Shown piece by piece: positions 1 to 8,661 of a stretch of DNA of 44,913 bases. The notes under the pieces were generated by a model. It made no database searches. It was not told where the DNA came from and saw only the letters and a program-made list of their open reading frames with translations. Both the position numbers and the translations under genes were made by a program. The stretch comes from Lentisphaerota bacterium (GTDB lineage Bacteria > Verrucomicrobiota > Kiritimatiellia > RFP12 > JAAYLN01): contig JAAYLN010000006.1 of assembly GCA_012521875.1 (NCBI GenBank), forward strand, positions 1-44,913, read 5' to 3'. Every line of letters begins with the position of its first letter. Positions within the stretch are counted from its first letter, which is position 1.

Positions 1-921
1 CAGTTGCATGTGGATACCTCTGATGAGTGGATCCGTTCGCATACGGGTATCGGCTGGCGTCACATCGCCGCACCCGGCCAACCCGCTTCCGACCTGGGGG
101 CGGCCGCTGCACGGGAGGCGCTGGAGCGTGCCAATGTCGATCCGGAATCGGTCGACATGATCATCGTCTCGACGACCACGCCCGACTATATCGGCTGCCC
201 CTCGACGGCCTGCATGATCCAGGACAAGATCGGGGCGGTCAACGCGATGGCCTTCGACATCACGGCGGCCTGCTCGGGCTACGTCTATGGCCTGGCAGTG
301 GCCAAGAGCATGATGCTCAACGGCATGGCACGGCGGACATTGATGATCAGCGCCGAGATTCTCTCGTGCTATACCGACTGGACTGACCGCAACACCTGCG
401 TGCTTTTCGGCGATGGTGCCGGAGCCACACTGCTGGAGCTTTCCGACGACACGGAGCGTGGCCTGCTCGACTTCCTGATGCGGGCGGATGGCAGCGGATG
501 GGAGCACATTGTGACGCGCAATGGCGGAAGCACCCACCCCTTCACCCGCGAAAACATGGCACACAGCGAACCGCCCATCATCGAGATGAAGGGCAAGAAG
601 GTCTATGCCTTTGCCATCAAGGCCCTGCCCGAGGTCATTCAGCAACTGGTCGACAATGCGGGCATCACACTGGACGACGTAAAGTGGATCGTGCCGCACC
701 AGGCCAACGGCCGCATCATCCAGGCGGCTGCCAACCAGATGAAGTTGCCCGAGAGCCGCTTCTACATGAATCTGGAGCAGCGCGCCAACACATCAAGCGC
801 ATCGATCCCCATCGCCCTCTACGATCTGGAGGCCGAAGGTGGTCTGGAGAAGGGCGACCTCGTATTGATTGTCGGTTTCGGCGGGGGACTGACGCTTGGC
901 GCCGCCCTGCTCCGCTGGTAA
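1..921 (+). CDS. fabH: Beta-ketoacyl-ACP synthase III (FabH), 5' end outside the window
   Basis: Condensing enzyme that starts type II fatty-acid synthesis by joining acetyl-CoA to malonyl-ACP in the cytoplasm. The frame is open from the first base and the family's N-terminal motif VDTSDEWI lies only a few codons in, so roughly the first 20-30 residues lie upstream and the TTG at position 4 is not the real start. Counting from that TTG, the thiolase-fold catalytic triad is complete: Cys90 (in TAACSGYVYG), His232 (in VPHQANGRII) and Asn262 (in RANTSSASIP). The C-terminal glycine-rich GFGGGLTLGA is also typical. fabF follows 19 bp downstream and fabZ overlaps fabF, so this is a fatty-acid operon. 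Identification is firm; only the start is missing. Confidence 0.95.
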   Translation, partial: QLHVDTSDEWIRSHTGIGWRHIAAPGQPASDLGAAAAREALERANVDPESVDMIIVSTTTPDYIGCPSTACMIQDKIGAVNAMAFDITAACSGYVYGLAVAKSMMLNGMARRTLMISAEILSCYTDWTDRNTCVLFGDGAGATLLELSDDTERGLLDFLMRADGSGWEHIVTRNGGSTHPFTRENMAHSEPPIIEMKGKKVYAFAIKALPEVIQQLVDNAGITLDDVKWIVPHQANGRIIQAAANQMKLPESRFYMNLEQRANTSSASIPIALYDLEAEGGLEKGDLVLIVGFGGGLTLGAALLRW

Positions 922-940
922 GGGCTGGTGAGGTTCAGGC

Positions 941-2206
941 ATGACAGATAAGAACATGCAGCGCAGGGTTGTCATCACGGGGCTGGGAACGGTCAATCCG
1001 GTCGGCAACGACATTGCCTCCTTCTGGGAAGGCATTCAGCAGGGACGCAGCGGCGTGGGCCGCATCACGCGTTTCGACCCCTCCGCCCTGGAGGTCAAGA
1101 TCGCCGCCGAGGTCAAGGACTTCGACCCTAACCAGTGGATGGATCCCAAGGCCGCCCGCAAGATGGCGCTCTTCTCGCAATACGCGGTGGCCGCGACGGC
1201 CCAGGCACTGCAGGATGCCGGACTTGACCGCGAGTCGATCGATCCCTACCGCACCGGCATCTACATCGGCAACGGCATCGGCGGCTACGAGAGCATCGAG
1301 GAGTCGATGGGCAAGTACTTCGCCCAGGGTCCGCGGCGCATCCTGCCCCTGACCGTGCCGCAGATCATCTCCAACGAGGCCGCCGGCAACATCGCCATGG
1401 CCTTCGGCATCAAGGGCTTCGCGCTGACCAGCGTGACCGCCTGCGCCTCGGGCACGGACGCCCTGGGGGCGGCGCTCGACATGCTGCGCGCCGGCCGCTG
1501 CGACGTCTGCGTCTCGGGCGGCACGGAATCGGCCATCACCGGCTTCGGCATCGGCGGCTTCCAGATCATCCGTGCGCTATCGACCAAGTACAACGACGCA
1601 CCGGAGAAGGCCAGCCGCCCCTTCGACCGCGACCGCGACGGCTTCATTATGGGCGAAGGCGCCGGCATCCTGATTCTCGAGACCCTCGAACATGCATTGG
1701 CGCGCGGCGCCAGGATCTACGCCGAGCTGGCCGGCTACGGCGTCTCGTGCGATGCCTACCACCTGACGGCGCCCGATCCCGAGGGCGAGGGTGGCGCGCG
1801 CGCGATCAGGCTGGCCCTGCAGGACGCGGGAGTCGCTCCGGAGGAGGTGCAGTACTACAACGCCCACGGCACCTCCACGCCGCTCAACGATCCGCTGGAG
1901 ACCAGGATGATCAAGGGCGCGTTCGGCGATCATGCCCGGAAGATGAAGATCTCCAGCACCAAAAGCATGACCGGGCACCTGATCGCCGCCGCGGGCGGGG
2001 TCGAGGCCATCGCCTGCACGCTGGCCATCCGAGACGGCTTCTACCCGCCGACCATCAACCTCGACAACCAGGACATCGAGGGTGGCTGCGATCTGGACTA
2101 TGTACCGAACACCGGCGTCCGGGGCGCGATTGATGTCGCCGTCTCGGGCTCGCTGGGCTTTGGCGGGCACAACGCCGTGGTGGTTATCAGGAAATACGTG
2201 GCATGA
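941..2206 (+). CDS. fabF: Beta-ketoacyl-ACP synthase II (FabF)
   Basis: Elongating condensing enzyme of type II fatty-acid synthesis; it extends acyl-ACP with malonyl-ACP. The 421-residue length is normal for the family. The Cys-His-His triad is present: Cys168 (VTACASGTDA), His309 (NAHGTSTPLND) and His346 (KSMTGHLIAAAGG). The C-terminal GSLGFGGHNA motif is intact. The start at 941 has a GAGG Shine-Dalgarno 7 nt upstream; an internal ATG at 956 gives a five-residue shorter product and cannot be excluded. It sits between fabH and fabZ, with its stop overlapping the fabZ start (ATGA), so translation of the two is probably coupled. FabB could be confused with it, but the size and motifs favour FabF. 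Confidence 0.95.
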   Translation: MTDKNMQRRVVITGLGTVNPVGNDIASFWEGIQQGRSGVGRITRFDPSALEVKIAAEVKDFDPNQWMDPKAARKMALFSQYAVAATAQALQDAGLDRESIDPYRTGIYIGNGIGGYESIEESMGKYFAQGPRRILPLTVPQIISNEAAGNIAMAFGIKGFALTSVTACASGTDALGAALDMLRAGRCDVCVSGGTESAITGFGIGGFQIIRALSTKYNDAPEKASRPFDRDRDGFIMGEGAGILILETLEHALARGARIYAELAGYGVSCDAYHLTAPDPEGEGGARAIRLALQDAGVAPEEVQYYNAHGTSTPLNDPLETRMIKGAFGDHARKMKISSTKSMTGHLIAAAGGVEAIACTLAIRDGFYPPTINLDNQDIEGGCDLDYVPNTGVRGAIDVAVSGSLGFGGHNAVVVIRKYVA

Positions 2207-2631
2207 GTACGGAAATTACAAAGTTTCTGCCGCATCGCAAACCCTTCCTCTTCGTGGATGAGGTCGAGACGCGTGACGATGGCGTGATCGTGGGATCCTA
2301 CCGTTTCACATCATCGGAGTTTTTCTTTGCCGGCCACTTCCCGGGCTTTCCGGTCGTGCCCGGCGTGATCCTGGTCGAGGCGATGGCGCAGTGCGGCGGT
2401 GCCGGACTGGTGCAGTCGGGCGCCATCCCCTACAAGTATCACTTTTTCATGGCAACGATGAAGGATATCAAGTTCCGGCGCAAGGTAGTTCCGGACGAGA
2501 CAGTACGCTTCGAGATACGCACTCTGCGGGTATCACATAAGATGCTGCGTCAGCAGGGACACTGCTACGTCGGCGACGAGCTGGCGGCGGAGGCCGAGTG
2601 GATGTGCGTCATCACCCCGCAAAGCGCCTAG
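2203..2631 (+). CDS. fabZ: 3-hydroxyacyl-ACP dehydratase (FabZ)
   Basis: Hot-dog-fold dehydratase that converts 3-hydroxyacyl-ACP to trans-2-enoyl-ACP. The 142-residue protein has the family signature [19 protein letters not shown], with catalytic His45 and Glu59. The N-terminal [13 protein letters not shown] is also characteristic. The ATG overlaps the fabF stop in an ATGA quartet. In some diderms fabZ sits with lpxD and lpxA; here lpxD is elsewhere in the window (30423-31478) and fabZ is with fabH and fabF, so its operon partners are fatty-acid rather than lipid A genes. Confidence 0.94.
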   Translation: MSTEITKFLPHRKPFLFVDEVETRDDGVIVGSYRFTSSEFFFAGHFPGFPVVPGVILVEAMAQCGGAGLVQSGAIPYKYHFFMATMKDIKFRRKVVPDETVRFEIRTLRVSHKMLRQQGHCYVGDELAAEAEWMCVITPQSA

Positions 2632-2666
2632 CACGGGTTTTTAGGATGTAAGCTGAAGGCATCTGA

Positions 2667-3896
2667 ATGAATCTGCTCTCTACCATGCGAACCATATGGC
2701 TCCCCCTGCTGCTACTGCTGGCCGCCGGGCTGCTGCCGGTGCCGGCGCGCGCCCAGCAGGCAGCGACTCCCCCGCCAGAAATGGCCGAGATGGCCCGCGC
2801 CTTCTACCAGCGCACCCGCGAGCTCTCGGCACAGTACGAAGAGTCGATCAAGACATTGCCCCAGCAGTATCAGCGCGACATCCAGGTGCTGCACGATCAT
2901 TTCCGCAAGCAGGGCAACCTCGATGGCGTGCTGGCAACGGACAAGGAGATGAAACGCTTCGCGGCCGCCCTCACGGCCGAGCACGACCCCTTCGAGCTGA
3001 CTCCCGAAATGCCGGCCGAGGCGATCGTTGCGGCCCCGGCGGAGCTGCGCCAGTTGCAGGAGCAGTACGTCGGCCGCTTCAAGGCCGCCGCAACGCACCG
3101 GCTGCGTGAAATCCGCGATCTCGCCACCAAGTATCTCGGCGGCCTGCAAAAGCTTCAGGTGGATCTGACCCGCGCCGGACGCATCGCGGAGGCCGTGGCC
3201 GTCAAGCAGGAGGCGGATCGTCTGCAAAAGGGCGTCGAGACTGGCAACCTGCTGCAGATCGTGGAGCAGAGGGCGCTGGGGAACCAGGCGGGGAGCAGCG
3301 ATGGCGTCACCAGGCCGGGATCCACCACCTCGTCGGATGCAACACCCGTTTACGGCAGTGTACCGAACTGGGCACGCTGGAACTATGTCGGCAGCAACCG
3401 CTTCGCACGCGAGCGTACCCAGTATACCAACCCCGATCTACCCGACGAACTGAACGTCACCTTCACCGAGCGCACGGGAAGGGGACGCTTCTGGGGACGC
3501 TGCAATTACGGCCCGCGGCAGGTCGGCATAGGCATCTGCAACTGGTTCGGCAAGGCGCTCGTCTGGAAGGTGCCCGACACCAGCACGATGACCGCCTCTT
3601 TTGTGCTCACCTCACAGCATCTCTCGGCCGGCCAGGATCACGGCCCCGCCGCCCAGCTTGCGGTACTGGCCAACGGCACGGTGCTGCGCGCCATCAATGT
3701 CAATCTCTTCGAACGCGAGACCACGCTGCGGGTGGTCAAGGATCCCCGTTCGGACCGCTGCGCGCTGCTCTGGCCGCGCGGCCGCATCACGGAGACCTTC
3801 GAACTGCCTGCCAACAGCGAAATCAGCCTGCTGCTCGGAGTGACCGTCCGCAATCCGGGTGAACTCTGCGACACCTCGCTGGCACTGCAGCCATAA
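2667..3896 (+). CDS. Exported protein with helical N-terminal half, function unknown
   Basis: I do not recognise a named family for this 409-residue protein. Residues 1-30 form a clear Sec signal peptide (hydrophobic run WLPLLLLLAAGLLPVP, then ARAQQ). Residues about 35-190 are charged and helical. They contain two similar helix segments, QGNLDGVLATDKEMKRF and AGRIAEAVAVKQEADRLQ, which look like a degenerate internal repeat of a type often seen in secreted PVC proteins (inference). A low-complexity linker around residues 205-220 leads to a C-terminal part (about 225-409) rich in aromatic and beta-forming residues that may be a globular carbohydrate- or wall-binding domain. It starts 35 bp after fabZ on the same strand, so it could be co-transcribed, although its product has no obvious link to lipid synthesis. 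Confidence 0.75.
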   Translation: MNLLSTMRTIWLPLLLLLAAGLLPVPARAQQAATPPPEMAEMARAFYQRTRELSAQYEESIKTLPQQYQRDIQVLHDHFRKQGNLDGVLATDKEMKRFAAALTAEHDPFELTPEMPAEAIVAAPAELRQLQEQYVGRFKAAATHRLREIRDLATKYLGGLQKLQVDLTRAGRIAEAVAVKQEADRLQKGVETGNLLQIVEQRALGNQAGSSDGVTRPGSTTSSDATPVYGSVPNWARWNYVGSNRFARERTQYTNPDLPDELNVTFTERTGRGRFWGRCNYGPRQVGIGICNWFGKALVWKVPDTSTMTASFVLTSQHLSAGQDHGPAAQLAVLANGTVLRAINVNLFERETTLRVVKDPRSDRCALLWPRGRITETFELPANSEISLLLGVTVRNPGELCDTSLALQP

Positions 3897-3934
3897 ATCC
3901 GCCCCAGTGGCGTGCAACCTCCAGAGCCGTAACC

Positions 3935-4402
3935 ATGTCAGAAACCACTCCACTCCAGATCGGCGCCGAGGGGGTCGATGTCGATGCCATCGTCCGCGAG
4001 CTGCGGGAACGCGTGGCGGAACGCCGCGCGCGCGGCGAGTACGACGAGGCCACCGTGGCCCGTGCCGAGCGCTTCAACCTCGCCAACCTCAAGGACGATG
4101 CCCAGTTTCTGGAGCGCTACCTGACCTGCCTGCGGCAGGCGGTGCAGGTGGACATCGACGACTTCGATATCGTCGAGCGCCGCGCGCGCCTCGCCCCGCT
4201 GCTGAAGCGCCTCAAGCGCGGCATCTGGTGCCTGCTGCGCTTCTATACCTACCGCCTCTGGTCGCAGCAGAACCAGATCAACGGCATGCTGCTGGCCGCC
4301 ACCGAGATCATCGCCACGCGCGACCAGGAGCGGCTGGACCGGATCGAGGCGCGTCTCAGCGAGATAGAGGCACGCCTCGACGCCGCCGGCAAGTCCTCAT
4401 GA
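3935..4402 (+). CDS. Hypothetical protein coupled to a glycosyltransferase
   Basis: A 155-residue soluble protein with no recognised catalytic motif. The N-terminal VDAIVRELRERVAERR and a following acidic stretch resemble small helical proteins found beside glycosyltransferases in polysaccharide clusters (inference from context). The middle (residues about 85-115) is basic and aromatic, LKRGIWCLLRFYTYRLW, and could lie on a membrane surface. The last 35 residues (RLDRIEARLSEIEARLDAA) form a short coiled coil. Its stop overlaps the start of the glycosyltransferase at 4399 (ATGA), which implies coupled translation and a shared role in glycan assembly. The Shine-Dalgarno is weak. Confidence 0.75.
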   Translation: MSETTPLQIGAEGVDVDAIVRELRERVAERRARGEYDEATVARAERFNLANLKDDAQFLERYLTCLRQAVQVDIDDFDIVERRARLAPLLKRLKRGIWCLLRFYTYRLWSQQNQINGMLLAATEIIATRDQERLDRIEARLSEIEARLDAAGKSS

Positions 4403-5613
4403 ACACCGCCCCGCATGACACCGCCCGCCGGCAACTGCCGCGGATCGCCTTTGTCGCGCCGCGCCTCGCAGTGGACGGCGCAGTGGGCGGGGCCGAGACG
4501 CTCCTCTTCAATCTGGCACAACTGGCCCGCGATGCCGGCTGCGACGTCACCTTCCTGACCACCTGCGCCCGCGACCACCACACCTGGGAGAATCTCCTGC
4601 CGCCCGGCGAGACGCGGCACGAGGGTGTGCGCGTGATCCGCTTTCCGGTCAATACGGACCGCGACATCGAGACCTTCCTGCGCATACAAGAGGCCATCTG
4701 CACCGGTACGGCGGTGAGCGATGCCGACGAGGAGCTGTGGCTGGCCAACAGCGTCAACAGCCGCGCGCTCGAGGAGCACCTGCGCACAAACACGGCCGCC
4801 TACGACCGCATCGTCACCGGCCCCTACCTCTTCGGCCTCACCGTCGCGGCAGCGGCGGTGGCGCCGGAACGCACGCTGCTGGTGCCCTGTCTGCACGACG
4901 AGCCCTTCGCGCGCGTGCGGCGCATTGCGCGTCTCTTCCGCGAGGTGCGCGGCTGCATCTTCAACACGGAGCCCGAACGCGAGCTGGCGGTACGGCTCTT
5001 CGGGGCGGAACTGACCGCCCCCGGACGTTCCGCCGAAATCGTCGGCTTCGCGCTTGAGCCGTTCAACTGCGACCCGGCGGGCGCCGCACGGCTGGGGGTG
5101 ACCGCGCCCTACATCCTCTACTGCGGACGCCGCGAACTGCTGAAGGGCACCCCGCTGCTGGTCGACTACTGGGCCGCCTTCCGGCGCATCACGGGGCGCG
5201 ACATCAAGCTGGTGCTGACCGGCAGCGGTACCGTTGATGTGCCCAATGGACTCAACGCGCACCTGATCGACCTGGGGTTTGTCAGCGAGCAGGCGAAGCA
5301 CGACCTCATGGCCGGGGCCGTGGCCTTTTGCCACGCCTCGGTCAACGAGAGCCTCGGCATCGTGCTGCTGGAGAGCTGGCTCGCGGGACGCCCCGTGCTG
5401 GTGCATGACCGCGGCGTGGTGCTCCGCGAGCAGACGCGCCGGGCACGCGGCGGCCTCTGGTTCCGCGACTACCCGGAGTTCCAGGAGTGCCTGAACCTGC
5501 TGCTCGACCAGCCGGAACTTGCAGCGGCCCTGGGCGCCGGCGGCCGCGAATTCACACTGCGCGAGTACGCACCCGCCGCCGTGCAGGCGCGGCTGCTCGA
5601 GGCGTTGCGCTAG
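4399..5613 (+). CDS. Glycosyltransferase, GT4-like (GT-B fold)
   Basis: Probable retaining glycosyltransferase that moves a sugar from a nucleotide donor onto an envelope or exopolysaccharide acceptor in the cytoplasm. The 404-residue protein has the GT-B pattern. In the N-terminal domain, GGAETLLFNLAQLARDAG is the usual acceptor-side motif. In the C-terminal domain there are ILYCGRRELLKGTPLLVDY, LVLTGSG and the E-x7-E signature in NESLGIVLLESWLAGRP. The frame is open further upstream to 3859, but that part only reads through the preceding gene out of phase. The ATG at 4399 overlaps the upstream stop (ATGA) and the homologous region begins there. The acceptor and donor cannot be told from sequence. 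Confidence 0.88.
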   Translation: MNTAPHDTARRQLPRIAFVAPRLAVDGAVGGAETLLFNLAQLARDAGCDVTFLTTCARDHHTWENLLPPGETRHEGVRVIRFPVNTDRDIETFLRIQEAICTGTAVSDADEELWLANSVNSRALEEHLRTNTAAYDRIVTGPYLFGLTVAAAAVAPERTLLVPCLHDEPFARVRRIARLFREVRGCIFNTEPERELAVRLFGAELTAPGRSAEIVGFALEPFNCDPAGAARLGVTAPYILYCGRRELLKGTPLLVDYWAAFRRITGRDIKLVLTGSGTVDVPNGLNAHLIDLGFVSEQAKHDLMAGAVAFCHASVNESLGIVLLESWLAGRPVLVHDRGVVLREQTRRARGGLWFRDYPEFQECLNLLLDQPELAAALGAGGREFTLREYAPAAVQARLLEALR

Positions 5614-5637
5614 ATCCAGCGAACAAGGAATTCGACC

Positions 5638-6366
5638 ATGGCAGAGGCTGTCAAAGTCAAGGACATCGGAGCGGGCGGCGGCGCCTTCCGCAAGTACTGC
5701 CGTCTGGTGCATGGCGACGTGGCGCTCTGGCGCGTCTTCCGCAACGAGCTGCTGGTGCTGCTCTTCTCCAACATTCCCGGCGCGCTGGGCATCGTCCTGC
5801 GGCGCATCTTCTACCCCTGCATGTTCCGCTCCTGCGGCGGCGGGGTGGTCTTCGGGCGCAGCGTCACCCTGCGCCACACGCACAAGATCGACCTGGGACG
5901 CGGCTGCATCATAGACGACTTCTCCCTGCTCGACGCCAAGGGCGAGACCAACAACGGCTTGTCGCTGGGCGCGGGTGTCTATGTCGGACGCCACTCGTCG
6001 GTCTACTGCAAGAACGGCGACATCGTGCTGGGCGACCGCGTCAACATCTCCTCCCACTGCACGCTCTTCTCCTCCAACCGCCTGCAGGTGGGGGAAGGCT
6101 GCATGATCGGCGCCTACTGCTACTTCCTCAGCGGCGGCGAGTACGACTACAAGGACGCCACCCCCTTCGCCGATCAGCTTGGCATGGGCACACGCGGCGA
6201 GCTCACCATCGGCGACGACTGCTGGTTCGGTACCCGCGTGACGCTGCTGGATGCCGCCTCGGTCGGCAAGCGCTGCGTCATCGCGGCCGGCGCGGTGGTC
6301 ACCAGGCCGGTGCCCGACCGCCGGCTTGCCATGGGCGTGCCGGCCCGAGTCATACGTGAGATATAG
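5638..6366 (+). CDS. Left-handed beta-helix acyltransferase (sugar O-acetyltransferase type)
   Basis: The 242-residue protein carries hexapeptide repeats (isoleucine-patch type) from about residue 78 to 235, for example IDLGRGCIID, LSLGAGVYVG, IVLGDRVNIS and LTIGDDCWFG. The end, ITRPVPDRRLAMGVPARVI in outline, is typical of acetyl-CoA-dependent sugar acetyltransferases. Residues about 30-65 contain a hydrophobic amphipathic region that may anchor the enzyme to the membrane. A good AAGGA Shine-Dalgarno lies 9 nt before the ATG. It follows the glycosyltransferase by 24 bp, so it probably decorates the same glycan. A succinyl- or longer-chain acyltransferase role cannot be excluded. Confidence 0.85.
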   Translation: MAEAVKVKDIGAGGGAFRKYCRLVHGDVALWRVFRNELLVLLFSNIPGALGIVLRRIFYPCMFRSCGGGVVFGRSVTLRHTHKIDLGRGCIIDDFSLLDAKGETNNGLSLGAGVYVGRHSSVYCKNGDIVLGDRVNISSHCTLFSSNRLQVGEGCMIGAYCYFLSGGEYDYKDATPFADQLGMGTRGELTIGDDCWFGTRVTLLDAASVGKRCVIAAGAVVTRPVPDRRLAMGVPARVIREI

Positions 6367-6418
6367 CCGGGGATACCACGCGCTAGTAAAGAACCGACCT
6401 GTCTGATGAATCAGTTTA

Positions 6419-6454
6419 CGACAAAGTTACCGAGAAAGCTCGCGACAAAGTGGC
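6419..6454 (+). repeat. Three 12-bp CGACAAAG units, followed by a GC-rich palindrome
   Basis: Three adjacent 12-bp units, CGACAAAGTTAC, CGAGAAAGCTCG and CGACAAAGTGGC, share the core CGACAAAG, which is the reverse complement of the CTTTGTCG core found in arrays throughout the window. At 6472-6493 lies a degenerate copy of the GC-rich palindrome (module A) seen complete at 13371, 25611, 33902 and 34810. The gap between the acyltransferase and the next gene (6367-6505) holds little else. Confidence 0.75.
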
Positions 6455-6505
6455 GTCTCTCACCCTTTCCAGCCGCCCCGCGGGGGCGGTGGCGTTAATG
6501 AAGAC

Positions 6506-7477
6506 ATGAAGCGTACCCTACAGTTCCTGGCCAAGGCCGCCGTCAGCGCGGGGCTAATATTCCTGCTCTACCGCCGCGTCGATCTCGCCGCACTGCGCGA
6601 ACATCTCCGCCACGCGAACCCCCTCTGGCTGGCGCTCTTCTTCGTGCTGCTGGCGGCCAATACGCTGATCAGCTCCATCAAGTGGCGCCTGCTGCTGGCC
6701 GCCGACAACCTTGTCCAGCCCCTGGGACGTCTCTTCGCCAGCCACCTGACCGGTTCCTTCTTCAACCTCTTCCTGCCCTCGAGCATCGGCGGCGACGCCT
6801 ACCGCATCGCGGATATCGGGCGGCACACCTCGGGCACCGCCCGTACCGCCGCCTCGATCCTGGCCGACCGCCTGACCGGCTTCCTGGCCCTCGCCATCTA
6901 CGGGCTGGTCTCCGCCTTCGTGGCGCGCGGCTCCATTCCCAACTGGAACGACCGCTTCCTGCTGCTGCCCGCTGCCGCCCTTGCGGGGCTCATCGTCCTC
7001 TTTGCGGCGCTGATCCAGCAGAAGTGGCTCCGCCGCATCGTCACGCGGCTTCCCCGGCGTCTCCGCGCACCGGTGCTGTCCGTGACAGACAAGATCCTCG
7101 ACTCGTTCCAGGCCTACTCGCAGCGCCCAGCCGTATGGTTCCAGGCGCTTCTGATCTCCTTCGTCTTCCAGGGCTGCGCCATCCTCGCCATCTTCTCGCT
7201 GGGACAGGCCCTCGGGCTCGGCGTGCCGCTGGCCCCCTTCTGCTTCTTCGTCCCCATTATCACGCTGATGGAGATGATCCCCATCTCGATCTTCGGCATC
7301 GGGCTGCGCGACACCGGCTACGGCTGGTTCATGCAGGCCGTCGGACGCGGGGCTAACGAGGCGGCCGCGCTCTCCATACTCTATGTCGCCGCCACGCTGC
7401 TCTACGTCTCGTTCGGCGGCCTGATCTTTGTCTGCCGCCGCCAGCCCCTGCCGGCGGCAAAACCAACTCGGGAGTAA
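6506..7477 (+). CDS. Integral membrane protein, YbhN / LPG-synthase N-terminal domain-like (flippase-like)
   Basis: A 323-residue polytopic membrane protein of the family containing YbhN, AglD and the flippase part of MprF (lysylphosphatidylglycerol synthase TM region). Family hallmarks visible are WRLLLAADN near residue 70, SFFNLFLPSSIGGDAYRI near 90-107 and ILADRLTGFLAL near 120-130. About seven or eight hydrophobic segments are present. Members are thought to move lipids or lipid-linked sugars across the inner membrane, so a role in exporting the product of the upstream glycosyltransferase is plausible, but that is inference from position. The Shine-Dalgarno (GAAGAC) is weak. The downstream gene starts 3 bp after its stop. 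Confidence 0.85.
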   Translation: MKRTLQFLAKAAVSAGLIFLLYRRVDLAALREHLRHANPLWLALFFVLLAANTLISSIKWRLLLAADNLVQPLGRLFASHLTGSFFNLFLPSSIGGDAYRIADIGRHTSGTARTAASILADRLTGFLALAIYGLVSAFVARGSIPNWNDRFLLLPAAALAGLIVLFAALIQQKWLRRIVTRLPRRLRAPVLSVTDKILDSFQAYSQRPAVWFQALLISFVFQGCAILAIFSLGQALGLGVPLAPFCFFVPIITLMEMIPISIFGIGLRDTGYGWFMQAVGRGANEAAALSILYVAATLLYVSFGGLIFVCRRQPLPAAKPTRE

Positions 7478-7480
7478 AGG

Positions 7481-8410
7481 GTGGAAAACGGCTACTTCGA
7501 CCTTCAGGTAAACGGCTACGGCGGCGTCGATCTCAATAGTGACGGCATCACCGACGACGAGATCGAGCAGATGTGCGCGCACCTCGCGGATGACGGAGTG
7601 GACGGCATCCTGGCTACCATCATCACCGCCCCGGTTCCCGACATGGTACGGCGCATTGCCAGAGTCGTGGCCGCCCGCGAGGCGCGCCCCGCCATCCGTC
7701 AGCGCATCGCCGGCATCCACATCGAGGGACCCTTCATCAACCCGGCGGCCGGCTACCGCGGCGCCCACGATGCGCAGGCGATCATTCCGCCCGCGCTGGA
7801 CGAGGTCAAGCGCCTCCACGACGCCTGCGGCGGCCTGTTGCGCATCCTGACGCTGGCACCCGAATGCGACGAGGGCTTCGCGGCCACCCGCTGGCTGGCC
7901 GGTCAGGGCGTGGTGGTCTCGGCCGGCCACTGCGACCCATCGCTCGAGACGCTGCAGGGCGCGGCCGATGCCGGCCTCACGCTCTTCACCCACACGGGCA
8001 ACGGCTGTCCCATGCTGATGCACCGCCACGACAACGTCATCCAGCGCGCGCTCGCGCTGCACGACCGGCTGACCCTCTGCTTCATTGCCGACGGCGTACA
8101 CATCCCCTTCTTCGCACTGGGCAACTACCTGCGCGCCTGCGGCATTGAAAACGCCGTTGTCGTCACCGACGCCATGCAGGCGGCCGGCATGGGACCGGGG
8201 CTCTACGGTATCGGCGCCTTCCAGGTGCTGGTAGGCGAGGATCTGGCCGCCTGGGCACCGGACCGCTCGCATCTTGTCGGCTCGGCCGGCACGATGAAGC
8301 GCACCGCCGCCAACCTGCGCGACAAGATGGGCCTTGCCGAAGAGGATGTGAGGCGGCTGACCTGCATCAATCCGCGGCGCGTGCTGGAGAGGTGCGCCAA
8401 GGGCGCGTGA
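7481..8410 (+). CDS. N-acetylglucosamine-6-phosphate deacetylase-like protein lacking the beta-sandwich domain
   Basis: Amidohydrolase-superfamily enzyme most like NagA, which removes acetate from GlcNAc-6-phosphate. It matches NagA through the TIM barrel: FDLQVNGYGGVD at the start, IHIEGPF (Glu82, metal ligand), VVSAGHCDP (His150), LFTHTGNGCP (His171) and VVVTDAMQAAG (catalytic Asp230). At 309 residues it is about 70 shorter than usual, because it begins at the first barrel strand and stops after the last helix, so the small beta-sandwich normally built from both ends is absent. The GTG start has GGGAG 7 nt upstream and lies 3 bp after the previous gene, so the short form is not a start-site error. 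The substrate may differ from that of NagA. Confidence 0.82.
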   Translation: MENGYFDLQVNGYGGVDLNSDGITDDEIEQMCAHLADDGVDGILATIITAPVPDMVRRIARVVAAREARPAIRQRIAGIHIEGPFINPAAGYRGAHDAQAIIPPALDEVKRLHDACGGLLRILTLAPECDEGFAATRWLAGQGVVVSAGHCDPSLETLQGAADAGLTLFTHTGNGCPMLMHRHDNVIQRALALHDRLTLCFIADGVHIPFFALGNYLRACGIENAVVVTDAMQAAGMGPGLYGIGAFQVLVGEDLAAWAPDRSHLVGSAGTMKRTAANLRDKMGLAEEDVRRLTCINPRRVLERCAKGA

Positions 8411-8456
8411 GGAAGCGACTGCACACTTAGTCGCCTTACGCCTACTCTTTCGTTTT

Positions 8457-8492
8457 CGACAAAGTGACCGACAAAGCTCGCGACAAAGTAGG
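8457..8492 (+). repeat. Three 12-bp CGACAAAG units
   Basis: Units CGACAAAGTGAC, CGACAAAGCTCG and CGACAAAGTAGG follow each other without spacers, the same layout as at 6419-6454. A single CACTTAGTCG (the A-variant core) precedes them at 8424-8433. They sit in the 218-bp gap between the NagA-like gene and the promoter of the methyltransferase gene. Confidence 0.75.
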
Positions 8493-8576
8493 GGCTGCGG
8501 TCTCACTCGCTCTCCATGCACCATCCGCGCGCCTCCCCTGTCCACTGGCCGATTACCGTCAACCACAACTATGTGT

Positions 8577-8605
8577 TTGAGACTCGCCTTCAGATTGCCT
8601 ATAAT
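8577..8605 (+). promoter_or_regulatory. Sigma-70-type promoter for the methyltransferase/nuclease pair
   Basis: TTGAGA (8577-8582) and a perfect TATAAT (8600-8605) are separated by exactly 17 bp. Transcription would begin near 8612, giving a leader of about 50 nt before the GAGGG Shine-Dalgarno and the ATG at 8662. An independent promoter fits the idea that the pair was acquired as a unit. Confidence 0.7.
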
Positions 8606-8661
8606 CGGTCTGAATTGATGCCACAAGAGTGACACAATCGTGTTTCGAGGGTATTATTAGC

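Noticed and set aside
4249-8635. Long antisense frames (602 and 693 codons) opposite the glycosyltransferase and flippase-like genes
   Set aside because: They are mirror frames caused by high GC. They are rich in Ala, Arg, Gly, Val and His without domain motifs, and the plus-strand genes have clear families.
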